From Phocaeicola faecium (GTDB lineage Bacteria > Bacteroidota > Bacteroidia > Bacteroidales > Bacteroidaceae): DNA of 64,000 nucleotides. The stretch covers positions 485,035 through 549,034 of the forward strand of contig NZ_JACSPQ010000001.1 in assembly GCF_014837055.1 (NCBI RefSeq), in the 5' to 3' direction. The position numbers and the translations under genes were made by a program. Under the pieces are notes generated by a model, which made no database searches, had not been told where the DNA came from, and was given only the letters and a program-made list of their open reading frames with translations. Shown one piece after another: positions 51,908 to 60,338 of the stretch. How positions within the stretch are numbered: the first letter of the stretch is position 1; each line of letters begins with the position of its first letter.

Positions 51908-53104
51908 TTATAGGATTTTTATTTTCTCTGCTGCTTCTCTCTTTGCTTCCTCTAATGTCTTGGCATACACCAACGTAGTACCGATGTTCTTATGCCCCAA
52001 CATCTTCTGTATGGTGGTTATTTGCGTACCGCTGGCAAGTTGTAGGGTCGCAAAGGTGTGCCGGAAGCAATGAAATGTGGCGTTGCGAGTGATTCCTGCC
52101 GCCCCAAGCCATTGAGCCAAAGCCTTGTTCGCGTATGCGGAATAGACCAAGCCCTCGAAAACAAGGTCATCCGGCTTGCGTCTTTCTCCACATAGTTGCA
52201 TGGCTTGTTCGGATATGGGAAGCTCATCGTACTTGCTTGTTTTTTGGATGGTATATTTCAAAGTAAACTTACCGTCCTTTTCTTCGATTTCTCCCCACTT
52301 CATTTTGCGTATATCCGAATGCCTTAGACCTGTGAGGGCGGAAAACAGAGCCGCACGTTTCAATACCGGGTTTGTGCATGGCGTTTCCACCAGTCGTTTA
52401 AGTTCGTCAAGGGTCAGAAACTCCCTGCGGGTTTCCTTTTCTTTGATGCCTTTCAAGTCCTCGTTGATGTTCTTGGGGAGATATCCATACTTATAAGCTG
52501 ACTTCAAAGCTATCTTGAATTTCAGGAAGTAGGCAGCAGCCGTGTTGTTGGATAATACAACCTTGTCGCTTCTGTGCGTCCTTACGTTCAGGAGATAATC
52601 CCTGAACCTCTCACACCAAAGCAAATCAATGTCGCAAAAACGCTTTACCGTTGCATTGTCTGATTTCTTGGTATAGTCTTGCAAGTGCTTTAGCGCACTC
52701 ATCCAGTTGTTGTAATTGGATTCTTTCTTGTCCTTAGCCAAATCACGAAAGTAGGCAATGAAGTCCCCTTTGCTGCGCTCTTTGGCCTTCAGCATCTCCG
52801 CTTCCGCGTCCGTGTAGATTTCCGCCTTGCTTAACTCGTTTTGTCTGTTTGCTCGTATGATTTCGGCAAGGCGTATCGTTTCCTCATCCGCTTCACTATA
52901 CTTGTGAGAGCCGTCCTTGCTGGTTTGAAGTTCCCCGTTCCTTTTCTTCAGGGGAACAACGTACATGCCCAGATACTCCCGGCGCATCGTTTCGCCTGTC
53001 TTGGGGTTTGGAATGCCGGGGTAGTAATCAAGGTAAAGCGTTTCCTTTCCGGTGTTGAGCATCCGGAAGCGTAGCGTTACTTTCGTTGTCTTTGATTTCC
53101 TCAT
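51908..53104 (-). CDS. int: Tyrosine integrase of the mnmE-proximal element
   Basis: A 398-residue integrase. The arm-binding domain (VTLRFRMLNTGKETLYLDYY) is followed by a core-binding domain and a catalytic domain: Arg in ALTGLRHSDIRKM, H-x-x-R in FHCFRHTFATL, His in MLGHKNIGTTLV, Tyr in VYAKTLE. It is the integrase closest to mnmE, so it probably inserted this element at the mnmE 3' end. The start overlaps the excisionase-like gene by 4 nt (ATGA). Confidence 0.93.
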   Translation of the reverse strand: MRKSKTTKVTLRFRMLNTGKETLYLDYYPGIPNPKTGETMRREYLGMYVVPLKKRNGELQTSKDGSHKYSEADEETIRLAEIIRANRQNELSKAEIYTDAEAEMLKAKERSKGDFIAYFRDLAKDKKESNYNNWMSALKHLQDYTKKSDNATVKRFCDIDLLWCERFRDYLLNVRTHRSDKVVLSNNTAAAYFLKFKIALKSAYKYGYLPKNINEDLKGIKEKETRREFLTLDELKRLVETPCTNPVLKRAALFSALTGLRHSDIRKMKWGEIEEKDGKFTLKYTIQKTSKYDELPISEQAMQLCGERRKPDDLVFEGLVYSAYANKALAQWLGAAGITRNATFHCFRHTFATLQLASGTQITTIQKMLGHKNIGTTLVYAKTLEEAKREAAEKIKIL

Positions 53105-53847
53105 GATTCCTTATGTTTGAGTTTGTCGATATGCTGTTTGCTGTAATAGAGCTTGCCGTTAAGTCGCTTCTTTGGGATTGCGTACCGGGAAACAAATACC
53201 CTGACGGCTTGCTCTGTCATACCGTAGATTTCCATTACTTCGGGTGTCGTCATCCAGTCTGCAAGGTTGGAGAGGGTATTGTCAAATCCTCGTTTCCTGA
53301 AATACGCATCTATCCGGCTTTTGGCTATCAATGTCCGTGTACCTGCTTTCTTAGTGGGTATACCCTCTGCATTGATAATCTTCCTTATCCGGTGCCGGAG
53401 CAAACCGTATTTCTCCGTAACCTCGTCTATGGTGTACCATTCATCAATGGACTTGCGTTCCCCAGTCGCAAGCACTTCATAAGGTTCTATCTCATCGAAC
53501 AAGGCTTCTATGTCTTTTTTGCGTATTAATGTCGTGCGCTGCGATAGACGCTTTGCCGGGATGATACCTTTGTGGCAATAATTGTAAACTGTTTGCTTGC
53601 ACCAACCTAACAGGCTTGCTGCTTCTGATATGCTAAGGTATTCCCGGCCTGATAAATCCACTTTGGCTCGTTCTCGTTTCGTCTTGGATGCCATAGAAGC
53701 GGATAGGGAAATAACCTCTTTGCGCTTGATTTCCCGGTATGCTTTACAATTACATTGATGTGAGCAATAGCGGGCTGTTTGCGTGTACGCTTCAAACTCG
53801 CGTCCGCAAAACTCGCATATTTTCTTTATAGGTTCTTTCGCTTTCAT
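53101..53847 (-). CDS. Zinc-finger multi-HTH excisionase-like protein
   Basis: A roughly 248-residue protein: zinc finger (KKICEFCGREFEAYTQ, YCSHQC), then HTH units LSISEAASLLGWCKQTVYNY, WYTIDEVTEKYGLLRHRIRK and MTTPEVMEIYGMTEQAVRVF. It is coupled to the integrase by a 4-nt overlap and probably controls excision. I take Met at 53847 (MKAKEPIKK); the frame extends to 53865. Repeats 53873-54017 upstream may be its targets. Confidence 0.84.
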   Translation of the reverse strand: MKAKEPIKKICEFCGREFEAYTQTARYCSHQCNCKAYREIKRKEVISLSASMASKTKRERAKVDLSGREYLSISEAASLLGWCKQTVYNYCHKGIIPAKRLSQRTTLIRKKDIEALFDEIEPYEVLATGERKSIDEWYTIDEVTEKYGLLRHRIRKIINAEGIPTKKAGTRTLIAKSRIDAYFRKRGFDNTLSNLADWMTTPEVMEIYGMTEQAVRVFVSRYAIPKKRLNGKLYYSKQHIDKLKHKES

Positions 53848-53872
53848 GTCCGTATCATCTCGCACCCATTTA

Positions 53873-54017
53873 AGTCTATATTAGTCCACATAAGTCTATC
53901 TTAGTCCAAAACGGAGATTTCATATTATTCTATGTTAGTCCATTTTGGCGATAAAATACGATTGAATGTGGTACAAATAATCTTCATTTTGCAATGTGGT
54001 ACATAAGTGGTACAAAT
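53873..54017. repeat. Arm-type repeats between excisionase gene and mnmE
   Basis: Two families. AGTCTATNTTAGTCCA occurs at 53873-53888 and 53893-53908 with a near copy at 53927-53942. GTGGTACAAAT occurs at 53968-53978 and 54007-54017, with a partial copy at 53996-54004, and recurs exactly at 41837-41847. Position and layout suit integrase and excisionase binding sites next to attR. No gene lies in 53866-54138. Confidence 0.55.
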
Positions 54018-54071
54018 GTACGATAAATAAACGAATAATAAAACGAAACAACGATAAATTTGCAGAAAAGA

Positions 54072-54106
54072 AAAACCGCTATAATAGAGCGTATTATAAC
54101 GGTTTT
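54072..54106. terminator. Terminator downstream of mnmE
   Basis: AAAACCGCTATAATA (54072-54086) pairs with TATTATAACGGTTTT (54092-54106), 14 of 15 bases. It ends with a T-run on both strands and lies 33 nt beyond the mnmE stop. Confidence 0.75.
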
Positions 54107-54138
54107 ACGATAAATGCTATTTCTTTGTTTATGGTCGG

Positions 54139-54153
54139 TTACTTGCCGATGCA
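54139..54153 (-). other. Attachment site at the mnmE 3' end
   Basis: TGC ATC GGC AAG TAA (minus strand), the last codons of mnmE. The core TTGCCGATGCA (54143-54153) is repeated at 16772-16782. The gene remains complete, as expected when an element carries a copy of the target end. Confidence 0.65.
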
Positions 54154-55527
54154 AAAATGCTCAAAGATATTACCAAGAACTTCATCGGTTGTTACTTCTC
54201 CTATGATATCGTTCAGGTGGAAGATACATTCACGTAAATCTTGTGATATAAGGTCGGAGGGTAAGGAGGATATTAAACCTTGCTCTACTCTTGTGATAGC
54301 ATCAAGTGCGTGGGTAAGGGCTTCGTAATGACGGAGGTTGGTTACAATGACATCGTTTGTACTAATTGAGGGGATATGGGTTACCTCTGTCAGAAGTTTT
54401 TGAAGTTTATCTATGTTTATTTTTTGACGGGCAGATATGGCTATCGTGTGATAATTATTTTTATCGAACTCCGAGTTTGAGGGGATGTTATCAACCAAGT
54501 CGCATTTGTTTTGAGCGAGTATTACTTGCTTGTTCTTTAAATAGGGTTCTACTTCCTGAAAAAAGATTTTGAAGTTTTCATGACGTTGCAAGTCGTACAT
54601 CAGGATAACTATTTCGGCCTGCTCCAATGCTTTGAAGCTGCGTTTTATTCCTAAGTTTTCGATTGTGTCGTCGGTTTGACGGATGCCGGCTGTATCAATG
54701 AAACGGAAAGTTACTCCGTTGATTATCATTGTATCTTCAATGACATCGCGAGTTGTTCCGTGGATGTCGCTTACGATGGCTTTGTCTTCGTTAAGCAGGG
54801 CGTTGAGTAGGGTAGACTTACCTACATTGGTCTCCCCGATGATGGCTACCGGAATGCCGTTTTTTATGGCATTTCCAATACTGAACGATTGTACCAAACG
54901 TTCTATTACCTGATGGATTTGCGCTGCAAGAGCCTGAAGTTCGCTGCGGTCGGCGAACTCTAATTCTTCATGGTCGCTGAAGTCTAATTCCAATTCCATC
55001 AGCGATGTCAAATGTAACAATTTATTACGTAGGACTGCAAGTTCTTTACTGAATCCTCCACGCATTTGGTTCATGGCGAGGCGATGAGTAGCTTCGGAAG
55101 TGGAAGCTATCAAATCGGCTACGGCTTCTGCCTGACTCAAGTCCATTTTCCCATTTAGAAATGCCCGCTGTGTAAACTCTCCCGGTCCGGCAGTCCGGCA
55201 TCCGTTGTTGATGAGTAGTTGCATTACTTGTTGCAGGATGTAAGCAGAACCGTGACAAGATATTTCTACCGAATTTTCGCCGGTGTAGGAGTGGGGAGCA
55301 CGAAACAGACTGACTAACACTTCGTCTACTATTTCTCCCTTTTCGTTTTTTATCTGCCCAAAGTTCACCGTATACGCCTTACGCTCGGTGAGCGGCAGGG
55401 GATTTTTTTCGGTGGGATGAAAAATTTTATCTGTTATCGAGAGGGCTTCTGCGCCTGATACACGGACTATCCCGATAGCTCCGCCTTGCGCCGTAGCTAT
55501 TGCACAAATCGTATCTTGAGTATTCAT
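54139..55527 (-). CDS. mnmE: tRNA modification GTPase MnmE
   Basis: A complete 462-residue MnmE, the GTPase that with MnmG modifies U34 of certain tRNAs (cmnm5U). The N-terminal tetrahydrofolate-binding domain (ICAIATAQGGAIGIVRVSG) is followed by the helical domain with the embedded G domain: G1 IIGETNVGKSTLLNALL near residue 230, G3 DTAGIRQTDD, G4 AQNKCDLVD, and the C-terminal CIGK with catalytic-function Cys. Its 3' end is the island integration site, but the protein is intact. Overlaps the next gene by 4 nt. Confidence 0.97.
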   Translation of the reverse strand: MNTQDTICAIATAQGGAIGIVRVSGAEALSITDKIFHPTEKNPLPLTERKAYTVNFGQIKNEKGEIVDEVLVSLFRAPHSYTGENSVEISCHGSAYILQQVMQLLINNGCRTAGPGEFTQRAFLNGKMDLSQAEAVADLIASTSEATHRLAMNQMRGGFSKELAVLRNKLLHLTSLMELELDFSDHEELEFADRSELQALAAQIHQVIERLVQSFSIGNAIKNGIPVAIIGETNVGKSTLLNALLNEDKAIVSDIHGTTRDVIEDTMIINGVTFRFIDTAGIRQTDDTIENLGIKRSFKALEQAEIVILMYDLQRHENFKIFFQEVEPYLKNKQVILAQNKCDLVDNIPSNSEFDKNNYHTIAISARQKINIDKLQKLLTEVTHIPSISTNDVIVTNLRHYEALTHALDAITRVEQGLISSLPSDLISQDLRECIFHLNDIIGEVTTDEVLGNIFEHFCIGK

Positions 55528-56015
55528 TGCCGATAGAGGGTTTCTGTTAATATTGTTACAATTTTTTCTAATGACTCACGGTCTGTTTCATCGAATTCAT
55601 TTAAATGGTCACTGTCTATGTCGAGTACACCTTTCACCTCGTCTTCTACTATGATGGGAATAACGATTTCAGAGCGCGACAAGGAACTGCACGCGATGTG
55701 TCCGGGAAATTGATCTACATCCGGAACTACAATGGTGCGTTTTTCAGCCCATGCCGTACCGCATACACCACGGCCTTTGCGGATGCTGTAACAAGCCACG
55801 CTACCCTGAAACGGGCCTAATATAAGTGCGTTGTTTTCTACCAGATAGAATCCTACCCAGAAAAAGTTGAATGCTTCTTTCAGCGCCGCACAAGTATTGG
55901 CAAGCACACTTATCACATGAGATTCGCCTTCAATGAGCGGAACAAACTGTTCCAAAAAAATACGATACCTTTCTGCTTTGTCAGCCGAAGTGTTTTGTTT
56001 GAAACTTGCTTCCAT
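55524..56015 (-). CDS. Free methionine-(R)-sulfoxide reductase (GAF domain)
   Basis: A 163-residue GAF-domain protein of the fRMsr family, which reduces free methionine-R-sulfoxide. The conserved block with its cysteines is visible: GSVACYSIRKGRGVCGTAWA, then FPGHIACSSLSRSEIVIPI. It overlaps mnmE (ATGA) and follows the nucleoside phosphorylase gene by 7 nt, so the three are one operon. Cytoplasmic. Confidence 0.9.
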   Translation of the reverse strand: MEASFKQNTSADKAERYRIFLEQFVPLIEGESHVISVLANTCAALKEAFNFFWVGFYLVENNALILGPFQGSVACYSIRKGRGVCGTAWAEKRTIVVPDVDQFPGHIACSSLSRSEIVIPIIVEDEVKGVLDIDSDHLNEFDETDRESLEKIVTILTETLYRQ

Positions 56016-56022
56016 TGTCTTC

Positions 56023-56904
56023 TCAGATTCTTTCCAATACGAGTTTTATCAAGTCGTCTATCTGGTTCTTATAACCTGTATTCACTTCTTTCGCTACGCG
56101 GTTGGCTATCACTATACATACAGTGGTGGCTTTGTGTCCCATCAACCGCGAAAGTCCGGCCAGTGCCGAGCTTTCCATCTCGAAGTTTGTTATATGTTTT
56201 CCTTCGTAGACAAACGACTCTATCTTTTCATTTTGACGAGGGTCGGCGAGTGGAATGCGCAACTGTCTGCCCTGTGGCCCGAAAAATCCGCCGCATGAAA
56301 CGGTAATGCCTTTCGTCATGTCATGACGTGCTATACGTTCTACCATCTCTTCGTCGGCATGGATTACGTAAGGAGCCGGGGCGCACAGATTACCGCTCCA
56401 TCCCAAGTGGTTGAGCAGGGCACGCTCCATCGGCAGGTCGCATACAGCGTTGCGTCCCTCATAGAAGTTGAGCAGTCCGTCGAACCCGACCGAGATTTCC
56501 GAACAGATGAAAGAACCTTCCGGTGTGTAGGGCTGTAATCCACCACACGTACCGATGCGCACCATTTCCAGTTGGCGAAAATCGTCTTTTTCCTCACGGG
56601 TGCGGAAATCAATGTTTGCCAATGCGTCAAGTTCGTTTACCACGATGTCAATGTTATCACATCCGATGCCGGTAGAAAGAACCGTTATCCGTTTTCCCTT
56701 ATAGGTTCCGGTGATGGTTTTAAACTCGCGGTTTTCAATCTCACACTCCCGACTCTCAAAGTGCGAAGCCACCAGTGCCACACGCCCCGGATCTCCCACA
56801 AGAATCACTTTACTTGCCAACTGCTCCGGCTTTACATGAAGATGAAACACCGAGCCGTCTTCATTTATTATAAGTTCTGAAGGAGGAAAATATTTCTTTA
56901 TCAT
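56023..56904 (-). CDS. Nucleoside (uridine) phosphorylase family protein
   Basis: A 293-residue member of the PNP/UDP phosphorylase family. Motifs are VILVGDPGRVALVASHF (phosphate loop), VLSTGIGCDNIDIVVNELDA, MVRIGTCGGLQPYTPEGSFI, and ITNFEMESSALAGLSRLMGH (ribose-binding Met-Glu). It would cleave a pyrimidine nucleoside with phosphate for salvage. It resembles uridine phosphorylases more than purine ones, but the substrate is inferred. First gene of the operon with the reductase and mnmE. Confidence 0.9.
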   Translation of the reverse strand: MIKKYFPPSELIINEDGSVFHLHVKPEQLASKVILVGDPGRVALVASHFESRECEIENREFKTITGTYKGKRITVLSTGIGCDNIDIVVNELDALANIDFRTREEKDDFRQLEMVRIGTCGGLQPYTPEGSFICSEISVGFDGLLNFYEGRNAVCDLPMERALLNHLGWSGNLCAPAPYVIHADEEMVERIARHDMTKGITVSCGGFFGPQGRQLRIPLADPRQNEKIESFVYEGKHITNFEMESSALAGLSRLMGHKATTVCIVIANRVAKEVNTGYKNQIDDLIKLVLERI

Positions 56905-56920
56905 AATCGTCGCAACAATT

Positions 56921-58342
56921 TTAATTGGTTAATGATTTTATCTCAGCGTTACGTATGTTGATACTGAGCGTTTCTATCTCTTTATACAGTTCTTCCACTC
57001 TTTTTTCTTTGTCAAGAATGCCGGGAGCCATCTGTGCTTTACCAGCCTGAGCAGCCGAAGCATATTGTGAGCGCAACTCTTCGAGCGACCGGCGGAGTGT
57101 TGTCAAATCTTTTTCCTTCTGCTGAAGGCTTTGGAACATCTTGCGCGCCTCTGCCGAACGGAAGTCGGACAGGAAGTGGTAAACCGCATTATCGTCTATT
57201 ACGAAATAAAAATCATGACGCTGTTTCTGCTCTTCTTCTCCATACATAATTTGTGCCAACTGCTGTTTGGCAATGCGCACTTTACCTGCGTCAGACCATG
57301 TTTTCTGAATTTCTTTCAGCATCGCCAGTTTTGCCAGCGCTTCCGGTTCAGTGGTTTCGTAATCGTATACGTCTTTTGTCTCATTAGGAACAAATACATA
57401 GATGCAAACCTTTCCTTCGGGTTGCCGGCGGTCGGAAGCAAACCATCCCAGATTATTAAAATCATCGACGGCATACATATAATCATTATAAGGAGAGTTG
57501 AACGGCATACCGATGTTGTCCGGACGGAAATAGGTATTGTCGTCTGAGTTATAACGGGTGATAAAAATATCATATCCCCCCATACTTCCTTCGCCCTGAG
57601 CGGCGTAATAAAGTGTGATGCCATCCGAATCCATAAACGGATAATTCAGGTTTTCTCCCGTATCATTCAAATCGGCCAGCGGGGTAGCCTTACTCCACTG
57701 GTCAGTAAGTTTTACGCTTGAATAAAGTTTGGTTTCTCCCTCCGCATTTGGCATTGCTTCAATCATCCGGTCATTCATCTCGTTGACAAACCGGGTGCAA
57801 ACCATGCTGTCTGTCAGGTTAGAAGTAATCGTACCCGACTCTTTGCTTAATTTATACGCGGCAAGAAAATCCTTTTTATCTACCACGAAACTATCTATAA
57901 CCGTTACCTTTTCCACACCTCGTATCATACGCGCTCCCAGCCGGAACTTCGTCATCAGCGAATCGGCTTCTGCGGTATCCCTCTTTTTGCGTTCCAGCCA
58001 ATAAATATGGTCTTCAAGGTTCGTAATGGCATCGTCGAAACGATAAAGGTCGTAATACGCCTTGCTCAAATAAAGAAATCCGTCGATCACTTTCCGCTGG
58101 GCGCTTTTCTCCAAATAAGGAAGTGCCTCGCTTGTTTCTCCGGTTTCATAGCAACATGCCCCGTACCAGTAATTATAGTTCGCGTTCGACGGAGCTTGTT
58201 TTACAAGACGCTGAAATACAGGCTTTGCTTTTTCAAAGTCTCCATCGGTAAACCATTTGCGCGCTTGGGCAAGCGTTTGCGCCGACATGCTTCCCGAGCA
58301 ACACGCCAAAGCCAAAAGCATCAGTTTATATTTCTTATCCAT
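56921..58342 (-). CDS. Secreted TPR/PD40 repeat envelope protein
   Basis: A 473-residue protein with a signal peptide (KLMLLALACCSGSMSAQ). TPR repeats occupy residues 25-135 (ARKWFTDGDFEKAKPVFQRL, LYLSKAYYDLYRFDDAITNL). A PD40 beta-propeller-like part follows (NYPFMDSDGITLYYAAQGEG, GWFASDRR). It ends in a coiled coil (LTTLRRSLEELRSQYASAAQ) instead of an OmpA domain. It resembles the N-terminal half of PorE/OmpA-TPR envelope proteins of Bacteroidota; a cell-envelope structural role is inferred. A -7 box lies at 58368-58375. Confidence 0.8.
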   Translation of the reverse strand: MDKKYKLMLLALACCSGSMSAQTLAQARKWFTDGDFEKAKPVFQRLVKQAPSNANYNYWYGACCYETGETSEALPYLEKSAQRKVIDGFLYLSKAYYDLYRFDDAITNLEDHIYWLERKKRDTAEADSLMTKFRLGARMIRGVEKVTVIDSFVVDKKDFLAAYKLSKESGTITSNLTDSMVCTRFVNEMNDRMIEAMPNAEGETKLYSSVKLTDQWSKATPLADLNDTGENLNYPFMDSDGITLYYAAQGEGSMGGYDIFITRYNSDDNTYFRPDNIGMPFNSPYNDYMYAVDDFNNLGWFASDRRQPEGKVCIYVFVPNETKDVYDYETTEPEALAKLAMLKEIQKTWSDAGKVRIAKQQLAQIMYGEEEQKQRHDFYFVIDDNAVYHFLSDFRSAEARKMFQSLQQKEKDLTTLRRSLEELRSQYASAAQAGKAQMAPGILDKEKRVEELYKEIETLSINIRNAEIKSLTN

Positions 58343-58367
58343 AGTTTCGTGTCGTAAAATGATTTTT

Positions 58368-58375
58368 CAAATATA
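58368..58375 (-). promoter_or_regulatory. -7 box of the TPR/PD40 gene promoter
   Basis: CAAATATA on plus, TATATTTG on minus, an exact TAnnTTTG match, 26 nt upstream of the start codon at 58342. Confidence 0.65.
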
Positions 58376-58439
58376 CGCAATCTTTCCGAAAAAATCGATT
58401 TCTGTCTTCCTAAATCTTCCGTAAATCATTCTTTTCATA

Positions 58440-58652
58440 TAATTTTGCGCCAATTTTGAGTATGAAGCGATTTAAACATGTAGCGAGCATGTTTTAAACC
58501 TTCTCCGGCTTGGTCTGGAGCTTAATAAATGCTATGGGTAGCGTTGACCATTTCTATGGGTAGAACCGGTCAACGCTACCGCATGAGATGAGTGACACTA
58601 ACGGTAGCGTTTTTCGGGTCAATCCGAAAGGCGAACTACAAACTATCGACGT
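58440..58652 (+). promoter_or_regulatory. Promoter and structured leader of ttcA, attenuator-like
   Basis: A -7 box TAATTTTG (58440-58447) begins a leader of about 200 nt. It contains an 11-codon mini-ORF (58462-58497, MKRFKHVASMF), and three pairing segments: GGTAGCGTTGACC (58537-58549), GGTCAACGCTACC (58568-58580) and CGGTAGCG (58602-58609) followed by TTTTT. Segment 2 can pair with 1 (13 bp) or with 3 (8 bp plus T-run, a terminator shape), so the two folds exclude each other. This resembles transcription attenuation; it has not been shown here. Confidence 0.45.
58595..58618 (+). repeat. 24-bp dispersed intergenic repeat, copy 1
   Basis: Starts ACACTAACGGTAGCG and ends TTTTTCGGG. It is identical to 63189-63212 in inverse orientation, 4.57 kb apart. 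Each copy reads in the direction of the gene downstream of it (ttcA here, mgtC there). Confidence 0.75.
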
Positions 58653-59396
58653 ATGAACAAACTGACGGAAGAAACTAAATTAATGCGCCGTATCGAGCAG
58701 CGTTTTGCCAAAGGCGTGGTGAAGTACGGATTAATAGAAGAGGGTGATAAAATATTGGTAGGGCTGTCTGGCGGGAAAGATTCGTTGGCGCTGTTGGAAC
58801 TGCTGGCGCGCCGTTCAAAAATCTACAAACCCCGCTTCTCGGTAGTAGCCGCACACGTGGTGATGGAGAATATCGCCTACGAATCGGACACGGATTATTT
58901 ACGCAACTATGCGGATGAATTGGGTGTGCCTTTCCTCACTTACCGCACATCTTTTGACCCTTCGACCGACACGCGCAAATCGCCCTGTTTTCTCTGCTCG
59001 TGGAACCGCCGCAAGGCACTCTTTACCATTGCCCACGAGCAGCAGTGCAATAAAATAGCACTGGGACACCACATGGATGACATCCTTGAAACTTTGTTGA
59101 TGAATCTTACCTTTCAAGGAGCGTTCAGCACCATGCCTCCGCGTTTGGAAATGCGGAAATTTGACATGACCATCATCCGTCCTATGTGCCTCGTACACGA
59201 AGCGGATTTGGTGGAACTGGCGGCTTTGCGTGGTTATCGAAAACAGATTAAGAATTGTCCATACGAGAAAGATTCTCACCGCTCGTCGATGAAAGATGTT
59301 TTGCGCCGTCTGGAAGAAATGAACCCCGAAGCCCGATACAGTCTGTGGGGAGCAATGGGGAACGTTCAAGAAGACTTGCTGCCTGAAGAAGTGTAA
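58653..59396 (+). CDS. ttcA: TtcA-like tRNA 2-thiocytidine synthetase
   Basis: A 247-residue PP-loop ATPase of the TtcA family, which thiolates C32 of some tRNAs. The PP-loop VGLSGGKDSLALLELL is at residues 34-49, and the C-x-x-C that binds the Fe-S cluster is in KSPCFLCSWNRRKALF near 111; LGHHMDDILETLLMNL follows. The start ATG lies 35 nt after the intergenic repeat. A related TilS-like activity is possible but the CxxC and size favour TtcA. Confidence 0.88.
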   Translation: MNKLTEETKLMRRIEQRFAKGVVKYGLIEEGDKILVGLSGGKDSLALLELLARRSKIYKPRFSVVAAHVVMENIAYESDTDYLRNYADELGVPFLTYRTSFDPSTDTRKSPCFLCSWNRRKALFTIAHEQQCNKIALGHHMDDILETLLMNLTFQGAFSTMPPRLEMRKFDMTIIRPMCLVHEADLVELAALRGYRKQIKNCPYEKDSHRSSMKDVLRRLEEMNPEARYSLWGAMGNVQEDLLPEEV

Positions 59397-59470
59397 ATTT
59401 TATCCACTGATGACAAGAGTAAAGAACTGATATAAAAGCAATTGGAAATTAAATCAATAACACAAATAAA

Positions 59471-59839
59471 ATGAAAGGTATATATACGATTTCGTTACTT
59501 ATCGTATCGAATATTTTTATGACTTTTGCATGGTATGGACACCTGAAGTTGCAGGAAATGAAAATCTCTTCAAACTGGCCGCTTTACGCCGTAATCTTAT
59601 TCTCATGGAGCATTGCTTTGGCGGAGTATGCCTGCCAGATTCCGGCAAACCGCATCGGATTCGCCGGAAACGGAGGCCCTTTTTCACTTATGCAACTGAA
59701 AGTGATTCAAGAAGTAATCACCCTGATTGTGTTTACTATTTTTACAACAGTATTCTTCAAGGGTGAGGCATTGCATTGGAATCATTTGGCAGCATTTGTC
59801 TGCTTGATACTTGCCGTTTACTTTGTCTTTATGAAGTGA
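59471..59839 (+). CDS. DMT-family membrane protein (DUF486)
   Basis: A 122-residue integral membrane protein with four hydrophobic segments (TISLLIVSNIFMTFAWYGHL; WPLYAVILFSWSIALAEYAC; VITLIVFTIFTTVFFKGEAL; LAAFVCLILAVYFVFMK). The sequence YACQIPANRIGF is characteristic of DUF486 proteins. Its function is unknown. It converges on the next gene with an 11-nt overlap. Confidence 0.9.
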   Translation: MKGIYTISLLIVSNIFMTFAWYGHLKLQEMKISSNWPLYAVILFSWSIALAEYACQIPANRIGFAGNGGPFSLMQLKVIQEVITLIVFTIFTTVFFKGEALHWNHLAAFVCLILAVYFVFMK

Positions 59840-60326
59840 GTCCCATCCGTTTGCTTTTGGCACTGACTTCGATGATGTCCAAACGGATAATCTCAGTCCG
59901 GTGGAAAGACTTGTTCGCATATTCAATGCCCTCCATCTTGTGCTGCGGACAATATTTGCTCAGCAGCCATGAGAGGGCAGACATGCGTTCGGCTTCGTGC
60001 AACCCCCGGTGAGCAGTACAGCGTAAAATCACGCTTTCGTATCCGGTGGTAAACTTGTCGGGAAGAACGCGGGTACGCCCTACAACGCAAAAAGAAACTT
60101 GGTTACATGCATCGATACACGCCAGTTTGCGTCCTGCCGGAGCGCAGTGAATGTAAATAGAATTTCCACGGTCCCACACATAATTTACCGGTACGCCGTA
60201 AGCCCCCGTTCCGTTTTCGTCTTGCATGGAAAGTACACCGTATTCGCCCGACTGCAAAATCTCAAAAGCCCGCTTTTCGTCCAGCAGACGGTCTTGACGG
60301 CGAACCTCTTCGTTATTGAATTTCAT
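59829..60326 (-). CDS. Nim-like pyridoxamine 5'-phosphate oxidase-fold flavoprotein
   Basis: A 165-residue split-barrel flavoprotein of the NimA-like group. The beginning RRQDRLLDEKRAFEILQSGE and GVPVNYVWDRGNSIYIHCAP, with AGRKLACIDACNQVSFCVVG, is typical. Members called Nim reduce nitroimidazoles in some Bacteroides, but most homologues are housekeeping proteins, so resistance should not be assumed. It lies 12 nt after the alcohol dehydrogenase gene. Confidence 0.85.
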   Translation of the reverse strand: MKFNNEEVRRQDRLLDEKRAFEILQSGEYGVLSMQDENGTGAYGVPVNYVWDRGNSIYIHCAPAGRKLACIDACNQVSFCVVGRTRVLPDKFTTGYESVILRCTAHRGLHEAERMSALSWLLSKYCPQHKMEGIEYANKSFHRTEIIRLDIIEVSAKSKRMGLTS

Positions 60327-60338
60327 ACAACTATGTTT

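Noticed and set aside
59829-60326. Nitroimidazole resistance gene
   Set aside because: The fold fits, but most NimA-like proteins in this order are ordinary flavoproteins and nothing specific for resistance is visible.
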